A stretch of 33,101 nt of DNA from Gammaproteobacteria bacterium (lineage in GTDB: Bacteria; Pseudomonadota; Gammaproteobacteria; SZUA-152): assembly GCA_015487095.1 (NCBI GenBank), contig WFQM01000254.1, positions 1 through 33,101 on the forward strand, written 5' to 3'. Each line of letters starts with the position of its first letter. Within the stretch, counting starts at the first letter, position 1. Shown here piece by piece: positions 8,403 through 17,963 of the stretch. The notes below the pieces were generated by a model, which was not told the origin of the DNA, ran no database searches, and saw nothing but the letters and a program-made list of their open reading frames with translations. Position numbers and translations under genes: made by a program.

Positions 8403-11285
8403 CTAAAAAATACCCACCGCGTTCCAACTCGCCGCAGCAATGCCAATTTGATAGATAATCTGGCTGACATTGGTCCACAAGGTCAGGGGCTTCATACGCT
8501 CCGCGTCCAGAGGCACCACAATGGTATCACCAGGGCGCACCTCCAGATTAGTGCCAAACCAGTTTGTGCTGTGGCTGGGCACCACTGCCCCGTTAGCTCG
8601 CACCACATAAACACGGTCTTCGTCGGCACGATACGTCATGCCTCCGCTGCGGTTAATGTACTGTTGTACACTGCGGTCTTCGCGGAACAAGTGCGAGGTG
8701 ACATGCTGCACTTCGCCGAGAATGGTGACCTCCTGAGTCAACCCGGGAACCATCAGCTTATCACCATCTTTGAGCAGAATATCCTCTCCAAACTCAATCT
8801 CTTCTTCATCCTCATCTCTGTCCCAGCTGCTGTTACGGCTGGCCAACAGCAAGGGCAAATCGATAACCAGTCGCCCCACTGCTTTGGTAGCTTTGAGCTG
8901 TTTTAACAGCGAGCTTGCCATGCCTGCCGAGCGCTGGGTTTCATCACTGGCCTGTGCCTTTTCCAGATCAATGGCCGCCAGATCCGATTCCAACCGTAAA
9001 CTCATGGCATCCAGCTGGTCTTGTTCTTTTTTGCGCAAACTCTCACGTAAAAATACCGCACCTTCAGCGAAAGCCTCATCGGTCAAACCTCCGGCCCGTT
9101 CAAGCAGTTCCAGCAATGTTTCACCCCGCTTCACCGGGTAACTGCCGGGAAAACGTACTTCTCCTATAATTTCCACCACGCGCTGAGCCGTCCAGTTGGG
9201 TAAGCGTTTGATATGCAGAGAGTCATAGGATCGCAAGCGAAGCTGGTCTTCTGTTTTGTCCCACTCGGCTGCCGACATGAAGGCAGCCAGTTGAATGGAA
9301 ACATGATGTGTCAGTCGTCCCTTTTCCTGATCAATATGATATCGGCTCAATTCTGCTTCCAATGTATAAGCTGATTCAGTGAGGCCGCCTGCAGCCCGCA
9401 ACAAATCGGCTACACCCATATTTTTTTCCAATGGGTATTCACCGGGTGACTTCACCAAACCACTGACACGCACCACTGCCGTCGGCGCGCCACTGTTTGC
9501 CTGTTCCTTGATTTGTATAATCACCGATCCCAGCAGCACAGAACGATCATCATCTTTTGAAAATACATAAACTTCATCACGCGGACTGAGTAACGGATTT
9601 CCTGCGGCAAGATTATCCTGAGCAGAATCGGGTGTGCTGATATCAAATGACTGTGCTGCCAGATAGCGGCCCTGTGTATCTTTGCGCATCAGCAATACAT
9701 AACGTGTGTCACTATTCTCCGTTATATCTCCAGCAAAGCGCAACAAATCACGCAAACGCATTTGGGCCGCCAATGGGTATTCACCTGGCCAGCGCACGTT
9801 GCCCGCAATCTGCACGATGGTTTCCGGGTGTTCAAAATTCGCTTGCTGCCGCAGCTCCTGTACCAGCGTCGCAAGCATCTCATTACGTTGCTGCTCTGCC
9901 TCAGATGACAAGCCAAATACAAAAACCCGGTCGCGGGATTGCAATTTTAAATCTGCCGCGGAGTCCGGAGCAGCAAAAATCTTATCCAAGCGCGAGACCA
10001 ACACTTCAATAATACGATCCGGTTGCCGTTCACGGCGGATCAGCACCATGCGTAAATCGGGCTCAGGCAACAATGCCTTAATTGAAGGAAGAACATCAGA
10101 CACACGCATGTTGGCATGCCATTGCAATTCACCGGGGCGCTGTACATGGCCTGTTATGAATATCGCATTTTCCATGCTGTCCAATACGGAATAAACACGC
10201 AGCACATCACCGTTTGTCACGGGCTGTGCAACAGAGAGCGCAGACGACAAATCAATGTCAATAACGGATTTTTCACCCATGGCATTGATACGCTCCAACT
10301 GACTCTTTACCTGATAAGCCGTGGGCAACATGCCACCTGCCATGGTCAGCACCTGCTGTATCGTGCGTTCTTTTTTCAGTTCATAAATAGCGGGCCGACG
10401 CACTTCTCCGTCAACACTGACAGTATCACCAATGGGCGGTACAAAAATCACGTCACCCGGTTGCATACGTGCATCGGCACTGGTATCACCACGCAGTAAT
10501 AAATCATACAGATCCAATTGCTGAATCAATTTACCACGCCGCTTGAGCTGTACATTACGCAGTGAACCGATAGACCGCACACCACCACTGACAAACAACG
10601 CGTTGGTCATAGTGGACAACGAACTCACCGTGTACGCGCCGGGTCGATTGACATCACCCAGCACAAAAATGCGCATGGAGCGCAGCTCCCCAAGAGAAAC
10701 ATGAATCTGCACACCCGGCATTTGTTTTTTGATGCGCCGTTGCAGGTCATTTTTCAATTCATCAAAACGCATACCAGTAACCGCGATGGGGCCGATACCT
10801 GGAAACCGTAACAATCCCTCACGATTAACCATCAATTCATACTGCTGGTTTTCTTTACCGTACAATTGCACCTGCACGGTGTCTCCGGGGCCAATAACAT
10901 ATTCAATGGGAATGGGAATTTCAGTGACCGGTGAAAAGGTGGTGGGTACACCCGCAAACAAATCGTAGCCAAAGGGTTTGAGTGCGTTATCCACCATGGC
11001 GGGTTCCCGAGCATTGTCTTCCCGCACGGGCACCAACATAGGTACAACCACTTCAGGCTGTTCCAGCGGTATCACCTTGTCGGTACCGGGTGTCTTTTTA
11101 AATGTCTGCAATAATTCCGCCTGCTGCTCGGGGGATAACTGATCCAGCATTTGCATCTGCTGTGCCGACGGTACCGCAGCCAACGGTGCCGCAGAAATCA
11201 ACAGGAAAAATAGTGCGCAAAGTATTACTGAACCACTACGCCCGGTAGCACGAACCAAAAAAATTTCTCGTAAATCGATAAACAC
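8403..11285 (-). CDS. Multi-SLBB polysaccharide export protein (Wza/GfcE-like, enlarged)
   Basis: 960 residues against about 380 for Wza. An N-terminal signal sequence (VILCALFFLLISAAPLAA) is followed by a Poly_export domain (E-Y-V-I-G-P-G-D-T-V-Q-V) near residues 130-210. Then come about seven SLBB repeats, each opening with V-x-G-x-V-x-x-P-G-x-Y and closing with D-x-V/I-F-V or similar. No lipobox cysteine is visible, unlike Wza, so the protein is probably not lipid-anchored. The start appears to be GTG with a purine-rich site upstream. It lies between yjbH and wzz, which fits a role as the outer-membrane/periplasmic channel for an exopolysaccharide. Confidence 0.9.
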   Translation of the reverse strand: MFIDLREIFLVRATGRSGSVILCALFFLLISAAPLAAVPSAQQMQMLDQLSPEQQAELLQTFKKTPGTDKVIPLEQPEVVVPMLVPVREDNAREPAMVDNALKPFGYDLFAGVPTTFSPVTEIPIPIEYVIGPGDTVQVQLYGKENQQYELMVNREGLLRFPGIGPIAVTGMRFDELKNDLQRRIKKQMPGVQIHVSLGELRSMRIFVLGDVNRPGAYTVSSLSTMTNALFVSGGVRSIGSLRNVQLKRRGKLIQQLDLYDLLLRGDTSADARMQPGDVIFVPPIGDTVSVDGEVRRPAIYELKKERTIQQVLTMAGGMLPTAYQVKSQLERINAMGEKSVIDIDLSSALSVAQPVTNGDVLRVYSVLDSMENAIFITGHVQRPGELQWHANMRVSDVLPSIKALLPEPDLRMVLIRRERQPDRIIEVLVSRLDKIFAAPDSAADLKLQSRDRVFVFGLSSEAEQQRNEMLATLVQELRQQANFEHPETIVQIAGNVRWPGEYPLAAQMRLRDLLRFAGDITENSDTRYVLLMRKDTQGRYLAAQSFDISTPDSAQDNLAAGNPLLSPRDEVYVFSKDDDRSVLLGSVIIQIKEQANSGAPTAVVRVSGLVKSPGEYPLEKNMGVADLLRAAGGLTESAYTLEAELSRYHIDQEKGRLTHHVSIQLAAFMSAAEWDKTEDQLRLRSYDSLHIKRLPNWTAQRVVEIIGEVRFPGSYPVKRGETLLELLERAGGLTDEAFAEGAVFLRESLRKKEQDQLDAMSLRLESDLAAIDLEKAQASDETQRSAGMASSLLKQLKATKAVGRLVIDLPLLLASRNSSWDRDEDEEEIEFGEDILLKDGDKLMVPGLTQEVTILGEVQHVTSHLFREDRSVQQYINRSGGMTYRADEDRVYVVRANGAVVPSHSTNWFGTNLEVRPGDTIVVPLDAERMKPLTLWTNVSQIIYQIGIAAASWNAVGIF

Positions 11286-11333
11286 AATGATGCTCTCACT
11301 CCGTGCAACAGTTTTATTATTTTGCCATGGATA

Positions 11334-13496
11334 CTATTTATGAAAGGCCGACAACAAATGACGACCACTCCAGTCGAATAACAGAGGATTTTCCACGATA
11401 GTGTATAAATCACCGGGCGATTTTACCATCTGCCCCACATCGCGTGTCCATGGCGAAATGGCAAAGCGTGCAACCGCCTGGGTATCCCGGGTCAGCATGC
11501 TCCCCAGAGGAATAGAAAGAAAAATGCCTTTGTCATTATACGGATCATCCGGCCTACCCGGCGAGGTGATGTCCCGCCCGTCTGTGACCGTATACCAGGC
11601 ACCAATACGCACACCGGAACGAAAACGGCGTTGTATTTCATAACGCACACCGACATCCTTAGCCAGAAAACGCCCGCCGCGCACAGTGAACGTCAAACCC
11701 TGTTGTTGCAGACGATAATGTACAGCAGCAATAGCGGTGGTGGTACGGTAATCACGAAAACCAAAATCGCCATCGGTATTGCGTTGGCGCAGTGTATCCA
11801 CACTGAAATCCATAGCCCAGGGACTGGACTTGGAAAAATACAACAACTGGCCACCCAGCCCAGCAAACATACGCTCATAATAGCCCGCCGAGGCACGGGC
11901 ATAAAAACGAGGCCGTAATTGTAAATACTGGTTCAGCATCAGCTGATCAAGAATAAACTGGCCATCACGGGTGTAATCACCCACATCAGAACGCACATGG
12001 GGCAGTACGCTATTGGAACGATCCTCTACTTTGCTGACATCCTCCAACAGACGCAAACGCAACCCGCCCTGCACAAACAAGCCACGTCCCAGTTGCCGGG
12101 TATATGTTGCCAATGCAAAGGTCTCATAACGCAGCGCACCGTTGGCATCGTTAAAATAGATACCGGCGTTAAGGGGAATAAAGCGCACCCGGTCCAATGC
12201 ACGGCTCTCACGGCGCAGACTGAGAGCATGGCCTTCCTCATTAGGTACCCACTGGAAACGTTCAAAGGATTCTGTCTTTTTAGAAATGGGGGGTTGCGCT
12301 ACTGTGGGGGGTTGCGCTACTGATTGACGCTCAGTAAGAGCAAGAGCTCCGGCCAGTTGTTTCACGGTATCAGGACTGCTGTAACTCACCGTTATACCCT
12401 TGAGCAATTCACCGTAGGTGACGTTGCCGGCAAAAAAACCTTCCAACAAAGGTAAATCATGAAAATCATAAGTCACCAGAGCCAGATCTGTGGGTGTAAA
12501 CCAGGTGATGTAAATGGCATCGAGATCACGCGGACCCAACGACAACACGGTGCGTAATGCACGGCCGACAGCACGTGCCACCAGAGAGATACGCCGGTGA
12601 GCAAAACCCATGTGCAGCTCTCGACCCACCAGTAAAATTTGCACGTTACGAAAACCCTGCTGCTCCAGAGCTGCGATCAGCTGTTCGCGTGATTCGGAAG
12701 AATCGCGCCATGTCACCAAGTCTGCTCGCTCGGTCTTTGCCACAAACGGTAAGGGCTCATCCAGCTTGGGGATAAACTCACGCTGCATCAACGGGATAGA
12801 AACATAGGCGTTAAGCCCCACATCCCCACTCTGCCAAGCCATCCGCCCACCCAACCAGCCCCAGCGATAACCGATGGAGAATGTATCTGCACCCTTGCGC
12901 CTGACTGCGCCACTGGTGGCGGCAAAGCGGTCATTGGCATAATCCGTAGCATCGTACTCATAAACCAGATCAAAACCTGGTGCCCAGGCAGGCTGGTATT
13001 GCAGGCCACCAAAACCACCATTGAGGCGTCCCCGCCCCAAACCCAAACTAAAGTCCACTGAACCAAACTGCTTGCTCATCACCACGAAATCCGCGTCAAA
13101 CACCCGGGTACCCAAAAAATCCCGGGTACCCACGCTGATTGCAGGAAGATAGCGCTGCTCTTGCAACAACAACAGCTTGGCATCGAAAGCCTTGTCTTTA
13201 AACGTGCCGAAATTGGGATTCGTCAATCCCCGGGTATGACTCACCGAAGTATATCGCGCACCCAGTTCCAGTCGTGGGAAAATACTCAGACTGCTCCAGA
13301 AGGCTCTATAGGGTTCAAATCGGCTGAAACCAAAACGCAGTGAGCCATCCTCCGCCACTCGCGCCGTTGGCATATTCACCAAACCGGTTTGTCCTGCTTG
13401 AGTAGGGGTAGTCAGCGGTGCAGCAAACAACGGCAGGCTGCCCACCCACAACACAGCACACAGTAAAATACCGTTAAATCTCTGCCTGCCAGACAT
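11334..13496 (-). CDS. yjbH: YjbH/GfcD-family outer-membrane protein
   Basis: 720 residues with a signal peptide ending near L-F-A-A-P-L-T. The mature start reads Q-A-G-Q-T-G-L-V-N-M-P-T-A-R, the conserved YjbH opening. The remainder alternates in beta-barrel style with aromatic-rich strands and a closing S-I-P-L-G-S. YjbH/GfcD proteins are outer-membrane barrels in the YjbEFGH and group-4 capsule systems; YjbF/GfcB and YjbG/GfcC homologues are not next to it here. A linker near the middle contains the duplicated peptide VAQPP, from an 18-bp DNA duplication. It is 48 bases from the SLBB gene downstream. Confidence 0.88.
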   Translation of the reverse strand: MSGRQRFNGILLCAVLWVGSLPLFAAPLTTPTQAGQTGLVNMPTARVAEDGSLRFGFSRFEPYRAFWSSLSIFPRLELGARYTSVSHTRGLTNPNFGTFKDKAFDAKLLLLQEQRYLPAISVGTRDFLGTRVFDADFVVMSKQFGSVDFSLGLGRGRLNGGFGGLQYQPAWAPGFDLVYEYDATDYANDRFAATSGAVRRKGADTFSIGYRWGWLGGRMAWQSGDVGLNAYVSIPLMQREFIPKLDEPLPFVAKTERADLVTWRDSSESREQLIAALEQQGFRNVQILLVGRELHMGFAHRRISLVARAVGRALRTVLSLGPRDLDAIYITWFTPTDLALVTYDFHDLPLLEGFFAGNVTYGELLKGITVSYSSPDTVKQLAGALALTERQSVAQPPTVAQPPISKKTESFERFQWVPNEEGHALSLRRESRALDRVRFIPLNAGIYFNDANGALRYETFALATYTRQLGRGLFVQGGLRLRLLEDVSKVEDRSNSVLPHVRSDVGDYTRDGQFILDQLMLNQYLQLRPRFYARASAGYYERMFAGLGGQLLYFSKSSPWAMDFSVDTLRQRNTDGDFGFRDYRTTTAIAAVHYRLQQQGLTFTVRGGRFLAKDVGVRYEIQRRFRSGVRIGAWYTVTDGRDITSPGRPDDPYNDKGIFLSIPLGSMLTRDTQAVARFAISPWTRDVGQMVKSPGDLYTIVENPLLFDWSGRHLLSAFHK
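12288..12322. repeat. 18-bp tandem duplication inside yjbH
   Basis: Two nearly perfect 18-base copies (unit GGGGGGTTGCGCTACTGT on the plus strand) sit back to back and stay in frame. They duplicate V-A-Q-P-P-T in a linker between two barrel-like parts. The pattern fits replication slippage. Confidence 0.8.
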
Positions 13497-13545
13497 GTGA
13501 TTATTTTTCGTCCATACTATTTACCGTTAAATTCAAAAACCAGAT

Positions 13546-13581
13546 ACAAAAACGCCTCTGGCCTGTAAGGCCAGAGGCGTT
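13546..13581 (-). terminator. Strong rho-independent terminator between gfcA-like gene and yjbH
   Basis: A perfect 13-bp stem (AACGCCTCTGGCC / GGCCAGAGGCGTT) with a five-base loop lies 27 bases after the stop of the gfcA-like gene. On the minus strand it is followed by TTTTTG. On the plus strand there is no T-run, so it acts in the minus direction. It should end or attenuate most transcripts of the small upstream gene and lower expression of the export genes that follow. Confidence 0.9.
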
Positions 13582-13608
13582 AATAAAACAAACCCTGTAG
13601 ATAAAGAA

Positions 13609-13905
13609 CTAATGATTTGAGGTGCTGGAACCGCCACCAGAGCTTGCCAAGGCAGCAATCGCACCTGCGGCCAACGCACCAATGGCCACCATAGTGCCAG
13701 TACCCATCGCCGCCGCCGAACTCGCTGCACTGCCAGCTTCCGTACCTGTACTGGTGCTCTCCGCAGCCCCCGTATCGGCAACCGGGTCCGGGACAGTCGC
13801 ACTGGCACCTGCACCAATAGCTGCCGCCAACTGAATTTCCTCACCCGCAAAAGCAAAGCTACTCAGTGCCAAACTAACAACTACAGCAATAAATAATTTT
13901 TTCAT
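13609..13905 (-). CDS. GfcA/YjbE-like small secreted Ala/Gly/Thr/Ser-rich protein
   Basis: 98 residues with a signal peptide (MKKLFIAVVVSLALSSFAFA, cut before GEEIQ). A low-complexity Ala/Thr/Ser region follows, then a hydrophobic Gly/Ala segment (TMVAIGALAAGAIAALA) and a Ser/Gly tail SSGGGSSTSNH. E. coli GfcA and YjbE share this composition and order and are encoded directly ahead of the GfcB-D/YjbF-H genes. Position immediately before yjbH supports the match. The terminator right behind suggests it is made in much larger amounts than the export proteins. Its role in polysaccharide secretion is not known in detail. Confidence 0.75.
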   Translation of the reverse strand: MKKLFIAVVVSLALSSFAFAGEEIQLAAAIGAGASATVPDPVADTGAAESTSTGTEAGSAASSAAAMGTGTMVAIGALAAGAIAALASSGGGSSTSNH

Positions 13906-13989
13906 CTTGCTTCCCTCAAAAATAACCGTCCATGCTTCGAATATAACACTACTGTGTTAATTGTGCATGAACCATATGCCCGTTTTTAT

Positions 13990-16900
13990 TCAACCTTTAT
14001 ATTCAGAGAAGGCAAAGTGAGTAATCTGTATCCCACTCTCTCTGCGTTCTATCTGGATCCACAGCGGTCCTTGATAATGGTCACGTTTATTTTGACCGTT
14101 AGCCTGTACTTCAACATTATAAATACCCTCACCTCGGGCAATATCGCCATCCCATGTCCATCGCACGTCTTTAAAGGCTATCGTTCGGAACGAAGTACCA
14201 TTAAACAGTCCTACATAATCTTCCCGAATACCCTTTACCGTAGCCCGATCATTGGTTTGGGCATCTTTTGCAAAAAGTTTCATGAAAGCTTCAATATCGC
14301 CCGCCGCATAGGCGCCAATAAGCGTGTTCAATAATGCATCCAGTTCTTTTTCTGAAATATGACTAACGGGATTCGCGCCTGCGCTTGCTTTGCCTGCATC
14401 AATTACAGATTGCGTTTCCACACGTTCAGTCACCACAACATTGGACGTGTAATAACGAATGATTTGTAACTCACCAGAATGACTTTCCACCTGTAGCGTC
14501 ACGTCCCCGCTTTCTTCATAGGCAGGTTGCCCATCCCTGCCCTGCACCGAAACCATGTATTGCCCACCGCCACGCACATAACCGGTTTTCTGCTCCCAAC
14601 TCATATTTCTAAATTGCATGCTGCGCCCGGTGCTATTTTGGAATAACGTTTGATATTCACCCCGCACACCGGCTATATCAATCGATTTATTGGTGCGCAC
14701 TTCAGGCGAATACAACGCCAATAGTGTGTTCAAATCGCCTGCCTGATAAGCTGTAGTCAATACCGTGAGCATTTTATCCAGGCTCGCAGAACTGATCAGG
14801 CCGACTGATGCCGCAGCCCGTGCAGCTGCTTGTGCTTGTACCTTTGCCTCTTCCGCTGCTTTTGCCTCCGCTGCCGCTTTTGCCCTGGCTCTGGCCTGTT
14901 CCTCTGCCCGTGCTTTGATTTCAGCCTCACGCTGGCGCTTGGCTATTGCTGCTGCTCTTAGTTTCGCTTGTGCGTCTGCCTCTGCTTTTGCTTGAGCCTC
15001 TGCTTGTGCGTCTGCCTCTGCTTTTGCTTGAGCCTCTGCTTTTGCCTGAGCCTCTGCTTTTGCCTGAGCCTCTGCTTTTGCCTGAGCCTCTGCTTTTGCC
15101 TGAGCCTCTGCTTGTGCTGCCACTTTGGCAGCCTCTTCAGCAGCACTTGATAACAAAGCTGCCTGAGCTGCCTGCACCATTTCTAATGTCGCTACGGCTT
15201 CGCTGTTGACCTCATCAACCGGTGGCTCCACCACTACAGGGGCAACAGCTGGTTTCGTTGCCGGTTGTGCTACAACCACTGATGCACTCGGCAAGTCAGC
15301 AACCACTTCCGGTTCAACATCTCCCGTCATTTTGATTTGAGTCAACCATAAAACAAATACAATGACCGCAACACCAGCGATCAACATCATGTTGCGAACA
15401 GTTGGTGCTGTGCGTGTACCCTCAGCAATCATTTCACTCGTATTCGCAGGCGAAGGCGAAGGCGGAGGCGGAGGACGCAGCCCCGAATTAACCGCACGGC
15501 CCATATTGGGTGACAAATCCAAATCCAACGCCTCTTCGACATCCTCGACATCGTTTAGAGGTTTCGCAACTTCTTCTGGGCGTGCCGTTATTTCAGAGCG
15601 ACACAAAGACTCATAGGCTGCGCCCACTCGTGATACACCACTTTCATCGTTAAGCTTTTTATCCTGGCGTAACAACTTCATCAATAGACCGTAGTGCGCT
15701 TCCACCTCAGTCAGGCTTGCATCCGATGCCAGACCTAATACACGAAAATCATCTCCACCTGGTAAAAACAACACACGACGCACAAAAAAGCGTACAGCTG
15801 CTCGCAGCATGGCGGGCGAAATACCCATTACGGCAATTTGACGTAATCCTGATAACACATGATCTTCGGCAATTGCCAATTCCAAAATAGCCTTAATGCC
15901 TTTAGGTAGAGGCTGACCGGGATCATCCAATCCTGGGAAGCTCCGCGGTGAACGATGAAAAGCTAACACCAAACGCAAAATTTTGCGCAACACCACTTCC
16001 TGAGGATCTCCCGGCGCATCTGGCAGCGGTGCCATTACACGCGGCGAAGGTTGATTGGCGGGGCGTTCTGTTGTTGCTTCGGGCGTGCTTACAGCAGTCT
16101 CTCTGCCGCCAGCAATGACTCGAAAGCGCTCCATTTCCGCAGGCGCGTTGTTATTGCTGTCATCAATTTCAATATCATCCGGTTGTGCCTGCGCCACATG
16201 CTGCATCCATCCATCATCGGGTACTACCCGATCCATCATGCCACCATCTTCTGGAAAGGAAACAGCCACAGCAGCATGGCTTTCGTCGATATCCACAGTT
16301 GCAGGTTCAGACGGCGGGCTAACATCCGGTTTATCTATGTTCACTTCTTCAACTTCGCTGACCTGTGCGGGAGCGGAGTCGGCAGCAGCTATTTTGGATA
16401 CACTGTTGTTTATTGATTGAGGTGTGCCCGCTGTCTCGACAGACACGATATCAGGTAACACATCTGTGTTTATTTTTGCGGGCCGGGCAATCGGCCTGCC
16501 GGAAATCTCACTTTGCAATTCATCAGTAACTTCATGCAGTACATCCGCGTTAATCGTGTGCAACTCTTCGAGGCTGCTAAACAGCAAAACCCGGTCACAC
16601 AACATATTGATACGTCGCGGCACGCCCTCAGTATATCGGTAGATAATCTCAAACGCTTCATCAGTAAAATGAGGATCATCATTCCAGCCCACATGTGCCA
16701 AACGACTTTCCACGTAGTTCTGACATTCATCTTCACCCAGCGCACTGAGGTGATAATTAGCAATCACGCGTTGGCGGAGTTGTTCCAGGTCCGGGTGATC
16801 CAGCATTTGACGAAATTGCACCTGACCGAGCAGAAAGGTCTGTAACAACGCCTGCTCGCCCACTTGCAGGTTAGAAAGCATGCGTAATTCTTCAAGCGAG

Positions 16901-17313
16901 CGAGCGGGCAGATTCTGAGCCTCATCCACTACCAGCAATACCCGCTTACGCTCACGGGAACGGGCCATGAAAAAAGCTTCCAGGGTTTTCAGCAAACCAG
17001 CCTTATCCTGGCCTTCATAGCGCAGCCCAAAAGAAGCCAGCACCATACGCAGCATTTCATCAGCTTCCAACTGGGTCGTGGTCAAATGAGCAACCACCAC
17101 GTCAGACTGATCCATATCCTGCAAAAGAATTTGTGCCAGGGTCGTTTTACCCGTACCCGGCGCACCGGTGATCACCACAAACCCTTCGGCCTGACTCAGC
17201 CCGTAACGCAAATAAGCCAGAGCACGTTTGTGGCCACGACTGGCGAAAAAAAAGCTCGGGTCAGGACTAAGACGGAAGGGTTTGGCTCGCAGCTGATAAA
17301 AATTCTCGTACAC
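13990..17313 (-). CDS. ExeA/exosortase-associated-type AAA ATPase fused to a periplasmic stalk and two NTF2-like domains
   Basis: 1107 residues. Residues 1-270 are an ExeA/GspA-type ATPase resembling the exosortase-associated family (opening MYENFYQLRAKPFRLSPDP; Walker A GAPGTGKTT at 50-58; Walker B LLVVDEAQ at 126-133; G-V-P-R-R-I-N at 230-236). An acidic linker follows. Residues about 522-571 look like a J-domain whose HPD is RQD. One membrane helix lies at about 641-660, then an Ala/Glu/Lys/Gln stalk (about 730-835) like TolA domain II. Two NTF2/SnoaL-like domains follow (about 843-960 and 990-1107), each opening L-x-x-x-L-x-x-L-x-x-A-Y-x-A-G-D. The start is GTG with AAGGGA upstream. No exosortase is visible. 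It probably heads the export genes and spans the inner membrane. Confidence 0.85.
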   Translation of the reverse strand: MYENFYQLRAKPFRLSPDPSFFFASRGHKRALAYLRYGLSQAEGFVVITGAPGTGKTTLAQILLQDMDQSDVVVAHLTTTQLEADEMLRMVLASFGLRYEGQDKAGLLKTLEAFFMARSRERKRVLLVVDEAQNLPARSLEELRMLSNLQVGEQALLQTFLLGQVQFRQMLDHPDLEQLRQRVIANYHLSALGEDECQNYVESRLAHVGWNDDPHFTDEAFEIIYRYTEGVPRRINMLCDRVLLFSSLEELHTINADVLHEVTDELQSEISGRPIARPAKINTDVLPDIVSVETAGTPQSINNSVSKIAAADSAPAQVSEVEEVNIDKPDVSPPSEPATVDIDESHAAVAVSFPEDGGMMDRVVPDDGWMQHVAQAQPDDIEIDDSNNNAPAEMERFRVIAGGRETAVSTPEATTERPANQPSPRVMAPLPDAPGDPQEVVLRKILRLVLAFHRSPRSFPGLDDPGQPLPKGIKAILELAIAEDHVLSGLRQIAVMGISPAMLRAAVRFFVRRVLFLPGGDDFRVLGLASDASLTEVEAHYGLLMKLLRQDKKLNDESGVSRVGAAYESLCRSEITARPEEVAKPLNDVEDVEEALDLDLSPNMGRAVNSGLRPPPPPSPSPANTSEMIAEGTRTAPTVRNMMLIAGVAVIVFVLWLTQIKMTGDVEPEVVADLPSASVVVAQPATKPAVAPVVVEPPVDEVNSEAVATLEMVQAAQAALLSSAAEEAAKVAAQAEAQAKAEAQAKAEAQAKAEAQAKAEAQAKAEADAQAEAQAKAEADAQAKLRAAAIAKRQREAEIKARAEEQARARAKAAAEAKAAEEAKVQAQAAARAAASVGLISSASLDKMLTVLTTAYQAGDLNTLLALYSPEVRTNKSIDIAGVRGEYQTLFQNSTGRSMQFRNMSWEQKTGYVRGGGQYMVSVQGRDGQPAYEESGDVTLQVESHSGELQIIRYYTSNVVVTERVETQSVIDAGKASAGANPVSHISEKELDALLNTLIGAYAAGDIEAFMKLFAKDAQTNDRATVKGIREDYVGLFNGTSFRTIAFKDVRWTWDGDIARGEGIYNVEVQANGQNKRDHYQGPLWIQIERRESGIQITHFAFSEYKG
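14966..15120. repeat. 18-bp tandem repeats coding the Ala-rich stalk
   Basis: Units near GCCTCTGCTTTTGCCTGA (plus strand) recur about eight times, some with TGTGCG variants. They encode AQAKAE-type hexapeptides. The central copies are almost identical, so the number may vary by slippage without breaking the frame. Confidence 0.9.
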
Positions 17314-17925
17314 GCTGAATTCCCTTATTATGGTTGATCTGGCTCTCTATCGGCCGGTATGAGGTCTACTTCACTTGGTTATCCGAAAACACCCGTTCAA
17401 CTCTAAAAACGATGAGATTTCGAGAGAGCCATTTTACCACTAAATTCCGGTTTTTAAAGTAAAAAATTAAGGCAAAATGACCATTCCCCCACCAATACAC
17501 ACATTATTTTCACGGAAACTTGAAAACCAAATAATCTCAGACTGATTTGATCAGGAAATGCCGTTGCAAATATAAGCTATGCTGGGGGGGATTCATCATC
17601 ATTTTAACAACTTCAAATAGTCGTGACTACTTACAGCAATAGACCTGATCAGCCCCGGACGACATGGCACTTCTCAATGAGTGATTTCACGTACCGCACC
17701 CATTCGCTGAAGCGAAAGCTCGTAACCAAAACCCAAAAACTGAGAGACATGCGGTAAACTTGCGCACCATGTTGATACAAAGTGTATCGATGCCAATCCC
17801 AACCAGTCGAATTTCGACATAACAGTAAATCTATACTGGCAAAAGCCTGTAACCTGGATTAATCAAGTCACACAAAAATTTGCAAATCAGATTTTCCCTT
17901 TAGTTTGCAAGGATGTACAAGCATC

Positions 17926-17963
17926 GCCAGCTAATAATATTCAGCTAACTACTGGTAGCTGGC
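17926..17963. repeat. 8-bp inverted repeat, 22-base loop
   Basis: GCCAGCTA at 17926-17933 pairs perfectly with TAGCTGGC at 17956-17963. No T-run follows on either side, so it is not an obvious terminator. It could be an operator or part of an untranslated RNA. Confidence 0.5.

Noticed and set aside
14946-15209. Leu/Cys-rich reading frames on both strands across the Ala-repeat region
   Set aside because: They are out-of-frame readings of the 18-bp repeats inside the ATPase gene; there is no ribosome site and the composition is pure repeat.
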